Assembly: GCA_900557255.1 (NCBI GenBank)
Contig: USSA01000055.1
Coordinates: 1 to 16,549, forward strand
DNA length: 16,549 nucleotides
DNA from: an uncultured Prevotella sp.
GTDB taxonomy: Bacteria; Bacteroidota; Bacteroidia; Bacteroidales; Bacteroidaceae
Direction of reading: 5' to 3'
The notes under the pieces were generated by a model, which did no database searches, was not told the origin of the DNA, and was given only the letters and a program-made list of their open reading frames with translations. Both the position numbers and the translations under genes were made by a program. This document shows positions 1 through 9,971 of this stretch, piece by piece (the stretch's first letter is position 1; each line of letters begins with the position of its first letter).

Positions 1-66
1 AATTGGCTTTCCATTCGGACGCCGAACGTTGTTTCTTCACTCTTCGTTCTTCACTCTTCACTTTCT
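1..66. repeat. Short TTCACTCTTC direct repeats at the window edge
   Basis: The decamer TTCACTCTTC occurs twice (about 36-45 and 50-59), with a third shortened copy running into the 3' end of the esterase gene. A small inverted repeat, TTCGG-ACG-CCGAA, lies at about 14-26. On the minus strand this follows the esterase stop codon, but no T-tract follows the small hairpin, so I do not call it a terminator. The role is unknown. Confidence 0.4.
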
Positions 67-1398
67 AAGCTGCGCTTCGATAAATCGCTGCCACTCATCC
101 CACTGCTCCTGATACCAGTAATGACCGGTCATCTGGTACAGACTCAATGTCTTTGGCGCTTTTACCGAATTATAAAGACCGTAAGACGATGTTGGGGGAA
201 CCACCTCATCATTATAACCGAAACTGTACCAGCCAGGAACGGTGATACGACGGGCGAAGTTGACGCCATCATAATAGCGTGCACCTTCGAGTCTTGCCTT
301 TTCCAAATCCGTAAGTTTCTGCTCTTTCCATGCAGCCCCCTGTGCCTTGTCTTCCTTATAGAAGTAGTGAGGCCAACCACCTGCAACTCCGTGAAATTCA
401 GCCTCATAATCACACATGGCATCATGAACTGGAGCTAGGAATGTGATTCTCTTATCGAGAGCTGCCACAGCGATGGAAAGAAATCCACCCTGTGAAGAAC
501 CCGTTACACCGATAGTCTTTCCGTTCCACTCAGGGAGCGAAGCGATATAATCCACGCCACGAACAGCACCTGTCACTACCCGTCTGTAAGCATTGCGATA
601 AGGATTCTCGAGATTGGTATCCCAGTAACCTTTCAGTTCGCCGTTGGCAAGATCATCATAAATCTTCTGCTGCATAGTAACAGGAACACCGTGAATACCG
701 ATTTCCAGTACGATGCACTCAGCAGGAGCCGTATAAGTATCGCCGGCATAAGGGCGTACACCCGCACCAGGCACACGGAGCAAAGCCGGATACTTACCTT
801 CTTTTACCGGTACACTCAGGATGCCATACATCTTAGAGCCCCATCGGTTGTTGTTATAACTGATTTCATATACATTCTTATCCTTGGTACAACGCTCAGG
901 CAGAAGCACCTTGGTAGGATTGAGGTCATTCTGTCTTGCCTCATCCAGTGCCTTCTTCCAGAAAGCATCGAAATCCTTAGGTTCCTGTGCGAAAGGCTGA
1001 ATCTTCTCTGGAGAGAAACCTGCTGTACAAAGTCCTTCGTAATCCTTTCCATCTACATGAGCGATAACCTTGAGGCGGTAGAAGCCCGGTCTGTTCAGAC
1101 TGCCGCACCATTTCATGGTTCCGTCCTTGAGAGTGGTACTTTTCTTCACCTCCGGAAACATTACCGGTCCAGCTTCGTAATCAACCTTCACCTGATTGAG
1201 TAGCGTACCGCTCTTTCTCACATTCACCATGAAGTTAGCCTTCTCGCCTACCCGATAATTCCAGTCCTGATGGTCAGGAGTTACCATTACCACAATGTTG
1301 TTTCCTCTGATTTGTGCGCTGAGGCTAGAAGTCCCCAGCACACTCATCAGAACACCTATAATTATTAACCTAAAAACATTTGCTATACGATGATTCAT
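58..1398 (-). CDS. Secreted CE7-type acetyl (xylan) esterase
   Basis: This is a predicted secreted carbohydrate esterase of the CE7/AXE1 alpha/beta-hydrolase family, which removes O-acetyl groups from oligosaccharides. Residues 1-29 form a signal peptide ending LSAQ, with no lipobox cysteine, so the protein is probably periplasmic or released. Residues about 30-130 look like an N-terminal beta-sandwich, and the hydrolase domain follows from about 135. The likely catalytic triad is Ser302 in GSSQGG, Asp397 in GYNDEVVPP and His426 in TGHYW. At 446 aa it is longer than the roughly 320-aa single-domain CE7 enzymes, which the extra N-terminal domain explains. A terminator separates it from the upstream GH5 gene, and it has its own promoter about 45 bp upstream. 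In this locus it probably deacetylates the target glycan so that the GH5 enzymes can work. The family call is firm; xylan versus mannan preference cannot be read from the sequence. Confidence 0.88.
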   Translation of the reverse strand: MNHRIANVFRLIIIGVLMSVLGTSSLSAQIRGNNIVVMVTPDHQDWNYRVGEKANFMVNVRKSGTLLNQVKVDYEAGPVMFPEVKKSTTLKDGTMKWCGSLNRPGFYRLKVIAHVDGKDYEGLCTAGFSPEKIQPFAQEPKDFDAFWKKALDEARQNDLNPTKVLLPERCTKDKNVYEISYNNNRWGSKMYGILSVPVKEGKYPALLRVPGAGVRPYAGDTYTAPAECIVLEIGIHGVPVTMQQKIYDDLANGELKGYWDTNLENPYRNAYRRVVTGAVRGVDYIASLPEWNGKTIGVTGSSQGGFLSIAVAALDKRITFLAPVHDAMCDYEAEFHGVAGGWPHYFYKEDKAQGAAWKEQKLTDLEKARLEGARYYDGVNFARRITVPGWYSFGYNDEVVPPTSSYGLYNSVKAPKTLSLYQMTGHYWYQEQWDEWQRFIEAQLRK

Positions 1399-1444
1399 AT
1401 TGTCGTTGTTAATCTTGTTAGTTAAACATTCTGTTTTACGGTTG

Positions 1445-1487
1445 CAAAGTTAACACATTTCTTTCTATAACCCTTGTACTATTTTGC
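1445..1487 (-). promoter_or_regulatory. Promoter of the CE7 esterase, with a weak copy of the shared element
   Basis: On the minus strand TAACTTTG (1445-1452) matches the Bacteroidota -7 box TAnnTTTG. Exactly 22 bp further upstream lies GCAAAATAGTACA (1475-1487), which matches the element at the susC and mannanase promoters at 10 of 13 positions. The expected leader is about 40 nt. The -7 box is clear; the upstream element is the weakest of the four proposed copies. Confidence 0.55.
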
Positions 1488-1516
1488 TAAATGATTACAC
1501 TTTCTTTTCAAAGCAT

Positions 1517-1560
1517 AAAAAAAAGGTGGAAAATCTAGCCGCCGCCAGATATTTCCACCC
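1517..1560 (-). terminator. Rho-independent terminator of the susC operon
   Basis: Read on the minus strand, GGTGGAAATATCT pairs with AGATTTTCCACC around a GC-rich loop and is followed by eight T. It begins about 25 bp after the stop codon of the BACON-GH5 gene. It separates the susC-susD-SGBP-GH5 operon from the esterase gene. Confidence 0.88.
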
Positions 1561-1584
1561 AATTATTGTTAAATTAAATACAAT

Positions 1585-3141
1585 TTACTTAACACGATTC
1601 TTCACCAATGCATCAACTATAGGAGCCTCGTCCTCAAGCCATGTATTAGTACTGCGGTCGAGCAAGCCCATCCACCAGAAAGCAGCAGTCTTATACTCAT
1701 TGCACAAAGAAGTGACATAATCCGCATACTTAGCACGCTCTGTCATCTCTGGATGATCACCGATAGCACCAAACTCGCCGAAGAAATAAGGAATGCCAAG
1801 AGAACCGCACTTCTTATCTATACGATTGAAGATAGTCTTGATGTCAGCCTTCTGGTCATCACCGAAATCATAGATGTAATACATCTCGTTTTCATCAATC
1901 TTCTTCTTTTCTTCAGCACTTTCACCCTCTTTATGACGGTTTCCGTTACAGAACCAATAAGGATCATAGCTATGGAATGTAGCACAGATATGGTTTGGAT
2001 GAGTATCAGTAGGAACAGACATCGCATTGACTGCGGCATCAGAAGTACCACCATCTCCATAACAAGAAATCAAAAGATTTCGATACTCATTGTTTCCACC
2101 AGTAGCTCGAACCACGTTGACGAAATCCTGCTGCAACTTATTGATTGTTTCGTATGCAACATCTCCTGCAGCTGGTGCAGTCCAGCTAGATTTGGCATTC
2201 AGAATCTCATTAAATGACTCAAAGATAACCTTATCATCAAAATCTTTCAATTCTGTAGCAATCTGCTTCCAGATAGCCTGATAGATCCTGGTTACATTCT
2301 CATAGTCATTATCTGCGTGAAGCCATGCTGAGTTAGGGTCACCGCTACCATTGTTAGCACCGGCATCGTGCTGGATATTAACAATGCAGTACATACCCTC
2401 GTCATTAATCATTTTCACGATTTCCTTTACACGAGCCATCCATGCTGCATCGATAGCATAATCCTCATCCTTGGTATAGGTCTTAGAGAACTTGGCAATG
2501 TGAGGATACCATGTTACAGGCAAGCGAAGTACATTGAATCCCTTTGCCTTGAGGGTCTGGATAGTTTCCTTAGTTACCTGAGGCTGTCCCCAAGCCTTCT
2601 CCCAGTCGGCAACAGTCTTCTCCTCTGGCTTCCACCAGTTTCCATAAGGATTAGACTCCATGGTGTTACCCAAGTTGTAACCGAGAACAAAATTCTCAAC
2701 CATTTCCCATGCACTCTCATGACCGTCATCAGTTCCGGAAACATCTGCCTGATTTACGGTAATAACCTTAGTCAGACCACCAGCAGTGATGGTAAGAGTA
2801 GAAGTACGTGGAGCTTCTACATTCTTTTTGGTAGTGACCTTGAAATAAGACCGGTAGTTGGATGCTGTAGAATCAGAAATATTCCATCCGTAACCTTCGT
2901 GAGGAGTCACACTGATCCAGCTGGCATCTGCCTCAGGAACAGAAACAGTCCATTCAGCATCAGTATTGACACCGAGCATCACAGAAGACTCACCCAAAGG
3001 CATAGAGAGAGACTCTATTGTTACACCATCATTGGTGATGGTTAATCCTGTGGCAGCATTATTATCATCGCTGTCGCTGCAGCTCATGAAGAGAGCTGCA
3101 ACGAAGAGGAGTGCGAAACTAAATATATTTTTTAATTTCAT
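1585..3141 (-). CDS. Surface lipoprotein with BACON domain and GH5 endoglucanase domain (GH5_4-like)
   Basis: This is a predicted cell-surface endo-beta-1,4-glucanase of glycoside hydrolase family 5. The signal peptide ends in a lipobox at Cys21 (FMSC), followed by the acidic stretch SDSDD, which fits export of a Bacteroidota lipoprotein to the outer surface. Residues about 45-133 form a BACON beta-sandwich (DAEWTVSVPEADASWISVTP, ending TKVITVNQ), which usually acts as a spacer. The GH5 domain spans about 145-518. It has the subfamily-4-like opening GYNLGNTMES, the acid/base Glu312 in SFNEIL and the nucleophile Glu456 in FFGEFGAI. Its start lies 13 bp after the stop codon of the glycan-binding protein gene and a strong terminator follows, so it is the last gene of the susC operon. 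It probably makes the first cuts that produce oligosaccharides for SusC/SusD. Family and catalytic residues are clear; the subfamily and the exact glucan are inferred. Confidence 0.92.
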   Translation of the reverse strand: MKLKNIFSFALLFVAALFMSCSDSDDNNAATGLTITNDGVTIESLSMPLGESSVMLGVNTDAEWTVSVPEADASWISVTPHEGYGWNISDSTASNYRSYFKVTTKKNVEAPRTSTLTITAGGLTKVITVNQADVSGTDDGHESAWEMVENFVLGYNLGNTMESNPYGNWWKPEEKTVADWEKAWGQPQVTKETIQTLKAKGFNVLRLPVTWYPHIAKFSKTYTKDEDYAIDAAWMARVKEIVKMINDEGMYCIVNIQHDAGANNGSGDPNSAWLHADNDYENVTRIYQAIWKQIATELKDFDDKVIFESFNEILNAKSSWTAPAAGDVAYETINKLQQDFVNVVRATGGNNEYRNLLISCYGDGGTSDAAVNAMSVPTDTHPNHICATFHSYDPYWFCNGNRHKEGESAEEKKKIDENEMYYIYDFGDDQKADIKTIFNRIDKKCGSLGIPYFFGEFGAIGDHPEMTERAKYADYVTSLCNEYKTAAFWWMGLLDRSTNTWLEDEAPIVDALVKNRVK

Positions 3142-3154
3142 AATTTTTCAGTTT

Positions 3155-4795
3155 TTACTTTTTTGGAATGTAAATCACACGGATATTATCAAATTTCACA
3201 TCAAGCTTACCAGAAGTTGTACTCTGGTTGATGCTCTGGATGCGGAACTGATTCAAACCAACAGACTTGATAGCAGAGAAATCCTTGCCTGCATAGCAAT
3301 TGAACTTGCTCAATGGAACAACGGCACGATACCACTTACTCTTATAGTACTTACCATTGATATTCTGAAGAACAGGACCATCAGGGAATTTACCAACCTG
3401 TGGATTAGCGTCAAAACCACCATCAGGCCATTCAAAGTTGTCATACTGGTTTTCTGCATCACCCAATGGCTGTATCATATAACGGAGATAACCCCAATAA
3501 GAACCATTGTTGTAATCACCTGCATCATAAACATTCATGGTGAAATAAAGTTCGTCAGCCGTAGCTGAAGCAGGAATGTTATCAGAGAATGAGAATGAAT
3601 TACCACTCCAATCCTTGCGGAAATAGATCATGGTACCCCACCACTGCTGATATTCTGTAGCAACATTAATGTGAGCATATTTACCATCGGCATTACCTGC
3701 ATCTACATAAGAAGCATTTGGACCCCAACCATTATCTGTAGCATCGTCATCGAAGTTTGTCAGGATGGTTGAATAATCGTAGAAACGGTCTACGCTAGCA
3801 GAACCTGCAGGGTTGGTTACTGTCAAAACCATATTATTACCCTCTACAGCAGGTTTCTTCTTGAACGGAATAAAGATAGAGTCTTCTGATTCAGCAATAG
3901 TATAGTCACCATCAGCCTGCTTCAATACCACATCACCATAAGTAATCTGGTCAATCTGAGTAAAGTCACGACCTGTCAAAACCAAGGTCTCACCAATCTC
4001 TGGCATATCGTTAGAGCAGCTATTGATTACAGGTTTGCCTGGCAAGTAGTTGAAGTTAAGATAAACTGTACCAGCTGCACACTGCAAAACCAGAGCTCCA
4101 TGCTCAGGTGCACCCTCAGGAACGGTTACATCAACGATAGAAGTTGTACGATAAGCCTGGTTTTCAGGATTGATGGCGTGATCAGCCTTTTCGATATTGA
4201 AATCACAAGCAATATGATTGCCAGGAACCTCATTATCTTCCCAAACCATTTCATCAAGTTCATCGCCTGTTACATCAGTGATATATACCTTTTCGATATC
4301 CACGAGATTGTAACCATAAACCTTCATCACATTACCAGCCTCACGAGGATAAACAGCTGCAATACGTGAAGCAATAGGACCAGGAGCCAAGACCTTGAAC
4401 TGATAGGTAGCAGAACCATGAGAGGTCTCGATACGAAGTTCATCCTTCAAATCGCTGTTGAAAGCAGTCAACTTAAAACCTTTTTCCTCTGTAGGAATGG
4501 TAACAATGAGACTGTGAGGAGTATTCATTGTAGAGTTGAAACTTACATTCTGGTCATTGATATATACATTACGTACATTACTGAGGTTATGACCCATTAC
4601 AGCAATGACCGAACCGCAACCCGCCTTGCTGAACAAGCTGTCAGCCTTAGCCGGATCACAAGCACGGATACCTGTAATCTCAGGAGTACCATAGCCTTCT
4701 TCATCATCCTTACAAGAAGTAATGGTGATGGACAACATTGCCAGCAAGAGCAATGCTAACAAGCCGAATCTATGTTTTATTATATTCTTATTCAT
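3155..4795 (-). CDS. TIG/IPT-domain surface glycan-binding lipoprotein (SGBP-B-like)
   Basis: This is a predicted non-catalytic surface glycan-binding protein that captures polysaccharide next to the SusC/SusD complex. Its signal peptide ends in a lipobox at Cys28 (ITSC) followed by KDDEE, so it should be a surface-exposed lipoprotein. Residues about 35-340 appear to hold three TIG/IPT immunoglobulin-like modules; openings such as GCGSVIAVMGHNL, GNVMKVYGYNL and IGETLVLTGRDF are characteristic. The C-terminal part, about 345-546, is rich in Trp and Tyr (QQWWGTMIYFRKDW, WRY-type patches) and resembles the glycan-binding module of SGBP-B proteins from xyloglucan and other beta-glucan loci. It starts 33 bp after susD and precedes the BACON-GH5 gene, the usual order in such loci. 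The ligand cannot be read from the sequence, but the neighbours point to a beta-1,4-glucan or mannan backbone. Confidence 0.88.
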   Translation of the reverse strand: MNKNIIKHRFGLLALLLLAMLSITITSCKDDEEGYGTPEITGIRACDPAKADSLFSKAGCGSVIAVMGHNLSNVRNVYINDQNVSFNSTMNTPHSLIVTIPTEEKGFKLTAFNSDLKDELRIETSHGSATYQFKVLAPGPIASRIAAVYPREAGNVMKVYGYNLVDIEKVYITDVTGDELDEMVWEDNEVPGNHIACDFNIEKADHAINPENQAYRTTSIVDVTVPEGAPEHGALVLQCAAGTVYLNFNYLPGKPVINSCSNDMPEIGETLVLTGRDFTQIDQITYGDVVLKQADGDYTIAESEDSIFIPFKKKPAVEGNNMVLTVTNPAGSASVDRFYDYSTILTNFDDDATDNGWGPNASYVDAGNADGKYAHINVATEYQQWWGTMIYFRKDWSGNSFSFSDNIPASATADELYFTMNVYDAGDYNNGSYWGYLRYMIQPLGDAENQYDNFEWPDGGFDANPQVGKFPDGPVLQNINGKYYKSKWYRAVVPLSKFNCYAGKDFSAIKSVGLNQFRIQSINQSTTSGKLDVKFDNIRVIYIPKK

Positions 4796-4828
4796 AAGAT
4801 AATTATCTATTAAATATTGTCATTACTC

Positions 4829-6622
4829 TTATTTTTCTACATCCCAGGTGAAATCATAAGACTGGGCAGGCATGCTCAAGTACTTATTCTGGATGACATC
4901 ACTCTCAGGATAAGGCATGAAGATATTATTCTCAGAGAGAACCACAGGCTGATAACCTGAAACATACTTAGCAACCAATTCGTTGACATTATAGGAATAC
5001 TTGTCACCAGAAGCCATGATTGTATTATCATCTTCGCTCACTGTCAATCTGTCATTCCAATATACATGTCCCTCCTCATCAGCGATGTACCAGGTTCCTG
5101 TACCAGGTGGAATCACACGATAAGAGAATGTGCCGTTAGAATTTCTATAAAGAGAATTTTCACGAATCTCAAAAGCACGATGCTGCTGACGGTTGAAGAA
5201 ATTCAACATAGTCTGTGGCTTCCAGCGATACCATGTCACCATATCCCACCAGTTGAAATACTCCATACAGAATTCGATGCGACGCTCACGGATAAGATCC
5301 ATCAATGTGATGCTTGCAGGATGAACAGCTTCAACACGAGCTCGATTATGAACGGCATCAAAAGCAGCCAAAGCCTCAGGATCTGATGTACTCTCATTAT
5401 TACCGAGAATAGCCTCTGCCTTCATCAGGTATACATCAGCCAAACGCTGGATATAGGTATTCAATGGTGAAGCCATCTGAGCAAGTGCTGCCGGCTCTAC
5501 ATCATTCTTAGTACCAAGTACACCCTTCTTACACTGCATCCAATTGTGCTTGTAGGTATAACCACCATCAGCCTTCTTGATATAGCTGTAATAGCTATTT
5601 GGAGAGAACCAGGTAGCCTTGCGACGGATAGAATCGGCAGGATCTTCATTGTAATAGTCAATCATATCGCATGAAGGTGACAAGTTACCACCCCATACAT
5701 TCACATCTGTTACTTCAGAGAATGCCAAATCGGAATAAGTAGCATTCATTGCGCCCCACTCTCCTGTATTTGGACTAGCCCAACGCATGGCAAGAACGGT
5801 TTCACTGTTGTCATTGTTCTGAGCCTTGAAAAGATCCTCATAGTTGCTCATCAGAGAATACTGACCGCTATTGATTACCTCATCGCAAAGTTTCTTTACC
5901 TCTTGCAAAGTCTCTTCATTGCGCTGATGATCAACGGTAGAACCCTCTTCCCAACCACTCTGTGCCAGGAGAGCCTTAGCCAAGGCAGCCTTAGCAGCAT
6001 ATTTAGAAGGATGATGACTGCTGCCTGCCTCTGGCAACAATTCTGCAGCCTTACGGAAGTCGCGAACGATAAACTTCAGTACATCAGCCTCTGTATTCAA
6101 TGGCTGGTTAGGATTCTGAACCAACTTATTGTTGTCCTCAAAGAGGATGTTGTCACCCCAACCACGAAGCAGGTAGAAGTAAGCCCAACCACGCATCAGA
6201 TAGCATTCGCCCTCAGCAGCATCCTTCACTGAAGGGGTAACGCCACCAGTACAATACTCCTGCAAATTGGAAAGGGTTGCATTACTCATGGTCACAACAT
6301 TATAGAGTGCAGACCAGGCAAGGCCCAGTTCCTCTGTCAGGGCAGTAACCTTGAAATTAGCAAATTCTGCATTTACATATGGGTTCCATCCATCATTGGC
6401 ACGGAAAGATCCCATACCGATTAAGGCACGACGGTTAAAGTTAAACCATGCCTTGTTATAAAGAGGCTCCACACCTTTTCTTACAGCTTCATCCGAAGAA
6501 TAATAAGTTGGCGCTGTATAATTGCCGCTAGGAGTCTTGTCCAGGAAGTCTGAGCTACAACTGGTAGTCATAAGCGCAGAAGCTGCCAAGGCAGAAGCCA
6601 GAAATATATGTTTTGTATTCAT
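4829..6622 (-). CDS. susD: SusD/RagB-family outer-membrane glycan-binding lipoprotein
   Basis: This SusD homologue is the lipoprotein lid of the SusC channel. It binds oligosaccharides at the cell surface and hands them to the transporter. The signal peptide ends at Cys22 (TTSC), followed by SSDFLDKTPSGNY, the FLD..P start typical of mature SusD proteins. The helical TPR-like body covers roughly residues 30-330 and includes GWAYFYLLRGWGDN. The C-terminal region carries RLADVYLMKAEAI and ERRIEFCMEYFNWWDMVTW, both typical of the family. At 597 aa it is within the normal SusD range. It begins 51 bp after the susC stop codon with no terminator between them, so the pair is co-transcribed. The family assignment is certain; the specificity is not visible. 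Confidence 0.96.
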   Translation of the reverse strand: MNTKHIFLASALAASALMTTSCSSDFLDKTPSGNYTAPTYYSSDEAVRKGVEPLYNKAWFNFNRRALIGMGSFRANDGWNPYVNAEFANFKVTALTEELGLAWSALYNVVTMSNATLSNLQEYCTGGVTPSVKDAAEGECYLMRGWAYFYLLRGWGDNILFEDNNKLVQNPNQPLNTEADVLKFIVRDFRKAAELLPEAGSSHHPSKYAAKAALAKALLAQSGWEEGSTVDHQRNEETLQEVKKLCDEVINSGQYSLMSNYEDLFKAQNNDNSETVLAMRWASPNTGEWGAMNATYSDLAFSEVTDVNVWGGNLSPSCDMIDYYNEDPADSIRRKATWFSPNSYYSYIKKADGGYTYKHNWMQCKKGVLGTKNDVEPAALAQMASPLNTYIQRLADVYLMKAEAILGNNESTSDPEALAAFDAVHNRARVEAVHPASITLMDLIRERRIEFCMEYFNWWDMVTWYRWKPQTMLNFFNRQQHRAFEIRENSLYRNSNGTFSYRVIPPGTGTWYIADEEGHVYWNDRLTVSEDDNTIMASGDKYSYNVNELVAKYVSGYQPVVLSENNIFMPYPESDVIQNKYLSMPAQSYDFTWDVEK

Positions 6623-6673
6623 ATTATATCCTATTTTAATATATATAAATTTATATTGATCAAATCAGAGCAC

Positions 6674-9600
6674 TTAGAACGCCAACTTCAGACCGAAGGT
6701 GTAGATTCTCTGTGATGGATAACGGTAGTTATCAATGTTCTGCATGATTACACTCTGACCACTGGCACCAATCTCTGGATCATAGCCGTCGTAACCCGTG
6801 ATGGTAAACAAGTTCTGAATATTACCATAGATAGACAAACTTTGAATCTGCAATGGAGCCAACCACTTCTTAGGGAAGTTGTAAGTCAGAGAGATTGACT
6901 TCAAGCGGAGATAAGAACCATCTTCTACGAAACGGCTACTTACACGGTTGTTGTCGTTCTGATTCTGACCAGCAGTACTGATACGCTGTGCTGTAGCTAA
7001 ATCAGGATTGGTGACATATACATTATTAATATCTGTAGCCGAACCATTAGGGTCAATCAAACCAACCTTTGCATAACCGGCTACTTCCGACATCATGTTT
7101 CCATACTTCTCTGGATTGGTATGTCCCTGACGAACATAGTTGTAAATATCGCCACCCACACTACCATTGATGAAGAAACTGAAGTCGAAGTTCTTCCATG
7201 TAATGGTATTATTCAAACCAAAGGTAAAATCTGGGTTAGGATCACCAATGAAGGTACGGTCATTGTTATCAATCTTACCATCACCATTCATATCCTCAAA
7301 AATATAGTCACCTACCCAAATACTGTTAGGAGCGATAGGATACATATTTCCTTTACTATCAGCAGGACGAGGTGTAGGCACCTTATTGCCTGCAGCATCA
7401 AGCAAGAATTCACCCTTGCTGTTCTTCTGGTAGAAATCATCAGCAGTCTTATACATGCCAATAACTTTATAGCCATAGAAACGTCCTACAGGTCCACCTA
7501 TCTTAGACAATGTCAATGTCTCTGTACCAATTTTACCAGTTTTCGTAGCATCTTCACTGTTAAGGGCAGTCAACTTATTGCGGTTGATAGACAAGGTTGC
7601 ACCTGTACGCCAAGACCAGTCACCCTTGTTGATGTTTACGGTATTCAAAGTAAACTCGATACCCTTGTTCTCAATAGAACCTGAATTCACCCAAGGAGCA
7701 CCAATACCCTGAGAATCATTGTTGATGACATAAGAAGGAAGAGCTGCCTCCATCAAGAGGTTATCAGTCTTCTTCAAATAAGCATCTACGATGAATTCGA
7801 TGCGGTTATCGAGGAACGCAAAGTCCATACCCACATTCCATGAGTTGGTACTTTCCCACTTCAAGTCAGAATTTGGGAAACGTGCAGGATAATAACCTGT
7901 ACCCCAAGCGGTTGGCACATTATTCATTGTAGCGCCATAAGCAAAAGAACCTGTGCTCTGGTTACCAACAAGACCCCATCCAAGACGAAGTTTCCAGTTG
8001 CTCAACCATTTTACATCCTTCATGAATGGCTCCTGTGTTATACGCCAAGCCAAAGCTGCAGATGGGAACCAACCCCAACGGTTGTTTTTACCGAAGGATG
8101 AAGAACCATCGGTACGCAGAGTAGCTGTCAACAGGTAACGATCCAGGAGATTATAGTTCAAACGACCAAAGTAAGACTCAATAGCCCATGGTGTACCATC
8201 ATCACCAGAGTTGGTTGCTGTAGAAGCGTCACCAACACTCAAGGAATGAAGGGTATCAGAAATATAGCCCTTGCGAGAACCTGACAGACTCTCCCAAGTA
8301 CCCCATTGAGCCTCATGACCCAACATGATCTGGAAATGATTGTTCTTGAACGGATCAAAGTCATAGGTAGCATACTGCTTGAATGAGCTATATTTACTCA
8401 AGGTCTTGGTACGTGTACTCAGACTCTCTACCTTAATATTACCATAGGAATAGTCTGGAATAAAGTAGTAAGAGTTACCCCAACCACGGTTGCCACCATA
8501 TTCGATACGGATATTCAATCCCTTGATAGGCTTGATGTTAGCGAATACATTGTAATCCAACTGATAGTTGTTTGTACGGTTTTCCTTCATGTTAGCCTCA
8601 AAGATTGGGTTGCTGTATGAAGTATTGAAATCGTTAGCCTCAGGCACACCATAACTGCCATCAGGGTTGCGGGCAGCAACATCAGGGAACTGGTTCAAAG
8701 CTGTATTGATGACATCATTCTCAGAGAAAGTCAAGGTCTGCTTTGTATTAGAATAGGCGGTATTAAAACCAACCTGAACCCACTTATTAATATTGGTATC
8801 AAAGTTTGCACGGAAGCTGGCACGTGTAAAGCCGGAACCAATACCTACACCATCCTGGTCGAGATAACCGCCAGAGAGAGAGTAATGCATGTCCTTATTA
8901 CCACCACTTACGTTTATTGCATGATTCTGCATGAAAGCAGTCTGGAAGAGTTCCTTCTGCCAATTGGTACCATCGGTCAAAAGTGAAGGATCCTTAAAGT
9001 CCTCGCGTATACCATAACCACGAGCTTCCTGACGAGCATTATAGAAATCGGCATACTCCTTGAGGTTCATCACATCAAGGTATTTAGGAATAGCCTGCCA
9101 ACCGATATAACCGTCATAAGAAACCTGCGCCTTACCATCCTGACCACGCTTAGTTGTTACGAGAACGACACCATTAGAAGCACGGGAACCATAGATGGCT
9201 GTGGCTGACGCATCCTTCAAAACTTCAATAGAGGTAATATCTGAAGGGTTGATACTTGCCAATACGGAAGTATTATTGCTGGTATTACCACTTACAGGAA
9301 TACCATCAATGACATAAAGAGGTTCATTACCATTAAAAGAGTTAATACCACGAATCTGCACAGAGATACCACCACCAGGAGCACCAGAGTTCTGGGTTAC
9401 CTGAACACCGGCAATACGTCCCTGCATGGCTTGCTCCATACTGGTATTAACACCTTGTTTAATAGCCTTTTCATCAATGCTGGATACAGAACCGGTCAAA
9501 TCTGAACGTTTCATGGTACCATAACCAACAACAACCACCTCGTTGAGCGAGTGGGTGTCTTCAGTCATCACAATACTGATTTTACCATTAGCTGGTACTT

Positions 9601-9880
9601 TAGCGGTTTTATTGGAATAACCAATATAAGAAATTTCAAGAGTCTGTCCAGGCTTGGCATTGATAGAGAATTTACCATCCAAGTCAGTTACAGTACCCAC
9701 ACCATTAACACCCTTGACTTTAACGGTCGCACCAATTACGGTTTCACCATTAGCATCGGTAACAGTACCTGTCACCTTACTTTGGGCGGAAGCTGTCAAT
9801 GGCAACAACATCATCAAGGAGAGCGCAAGAGGTCTGCCTATGACAGACTTGCACTTAGAATTTAATCTGTTGTGACTCAT
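6674..9880 (-). CDS. susC: SusC/RagA-family TonB-dependent outer-membrane glycan transporter
   Basis: This is the TonB-dependent outer-membrane importer of the locus, working with the SusD encoded just downstream. Residues 1-32 form a signal peptide ending TASAQ. Residues about 35-107 are a carboxypeptidase-D-regulatory-like domain (KVTGTVTDANGETVIGATVK). SLNEVVVVGYGTMKRSDLTG (111-130) leads into the plug domain, which contains the SusC hallmark EPLYVIDGIPV near 186-196. The rest is a beta-barrel ending YTFGLKLAF with a C-terminal Phe. There is no extra N-terminal STN domain, so it is a plain importer rather than a sigma/anti-sigma transducer. At 1068 aa it is typical for the family. It is the first gene of the four-gene operon and has its own promoter at about 9972-10015. 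Confidence 0.97.
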   Translation of the reverse strand: MSHNRLNSKCKSVIGRPLALSLMMLLPLTASAQSKVTGTVTDANGETVIGATVKVKGVNGVGTVTDLDGKFSINAKPGQTLEISYIGYSNKTAKVPANGKISIVMTEDTHSLNEVVVVGYGTMKRSDLTGSVSSIDEKAIKQGVNTSMEQAMQGRIAGVQVTQNSGAPGGGISVQIRGINSFNGNEPLYVIDGIPVSGNTSNNTSVLASINPSDITSIEVLKDASATAIYGSRASNGVVLVTTKRGQDGKAQVSYDGYIGWQAIPKYLDVMNLKEYADFYNARQEARGYGIREDFKDPSLLTDGTNWQKELFQTAFMQNHAINVSGGNKDMHYSLSGGYLDQDGVGIGSGFTRASFRANFDTNINKWVQVGFNTAYSNTKQTLTFSENDVINTALNQFPDVAARNPDGSYGVPEANDFNTSYSNPIFEANMKENRTNNYQLDYNVFANIKPIKGLNIRIEYGGNRGWGNSYYFIPDYSYGNIKVESLSTRTKTLSKYSSFKQYATYDFDPFKNNHFQIMLGHEAQWGTWESLSGSRKGYISDTLHSLSVGDASTATNSGDDGTPWAIESYFGRLNYNLLDRYLLTATLRTDGSSSFGKNNRWGWFPSAALAWRITQEPFMKDVKWLSNWKLRLGWGLVGNQSTGSFAYGATMNNVPTAWGTGYYPARFPNSDLKWESTNSWNVGMDFAFLDNRIEFIVDAYLKKTDNLLMEAALPSYVINNDSQGIGAPWVNSGSIENKGIEFTLNTVNINKGDWSWRTGATLSINRNKLTALNSEDATKTGKIGTETLTLSKIGGPVGRFYGYKVIGMYKTADDFYQKNSKGEFLLDAAGNKVPTPRPADSKGNMYPIAPNSIWVGDYIFEDMNGDGKIDNNDRTFIGDPNPDFTFGLNNTITWKNFDFSFFINGSVGGDIYNYVRQGHTNPEKYGNMMSEVAGYAKVGLIDPNGSATDINNVYVTNPDLATAQRISTAGQNQNDNNRVSSRFVEDGSYLRLKSISLTYNFPKKWLAPLQIQSLSIYGNIQNLFTITGYDGYDPEIGASGQSVIMQNIDNYRYPSQRIYTFGLKLAF

Positions 9881-9971
9881 AATAATTGTTTTCTATTTAG
9901 TTTATATTTATTTTAAAATTAGTTGTTTATTCATCTAAGAATAAAAGGAAAGTATTGTTGTTATTCGGGTG

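Noticed and set aside
1..57. Terminator of the esterase gene
   Set aside because: The small TTCGG/CCGAA hairpin is short and not followed by a T-tract on the minus strand.
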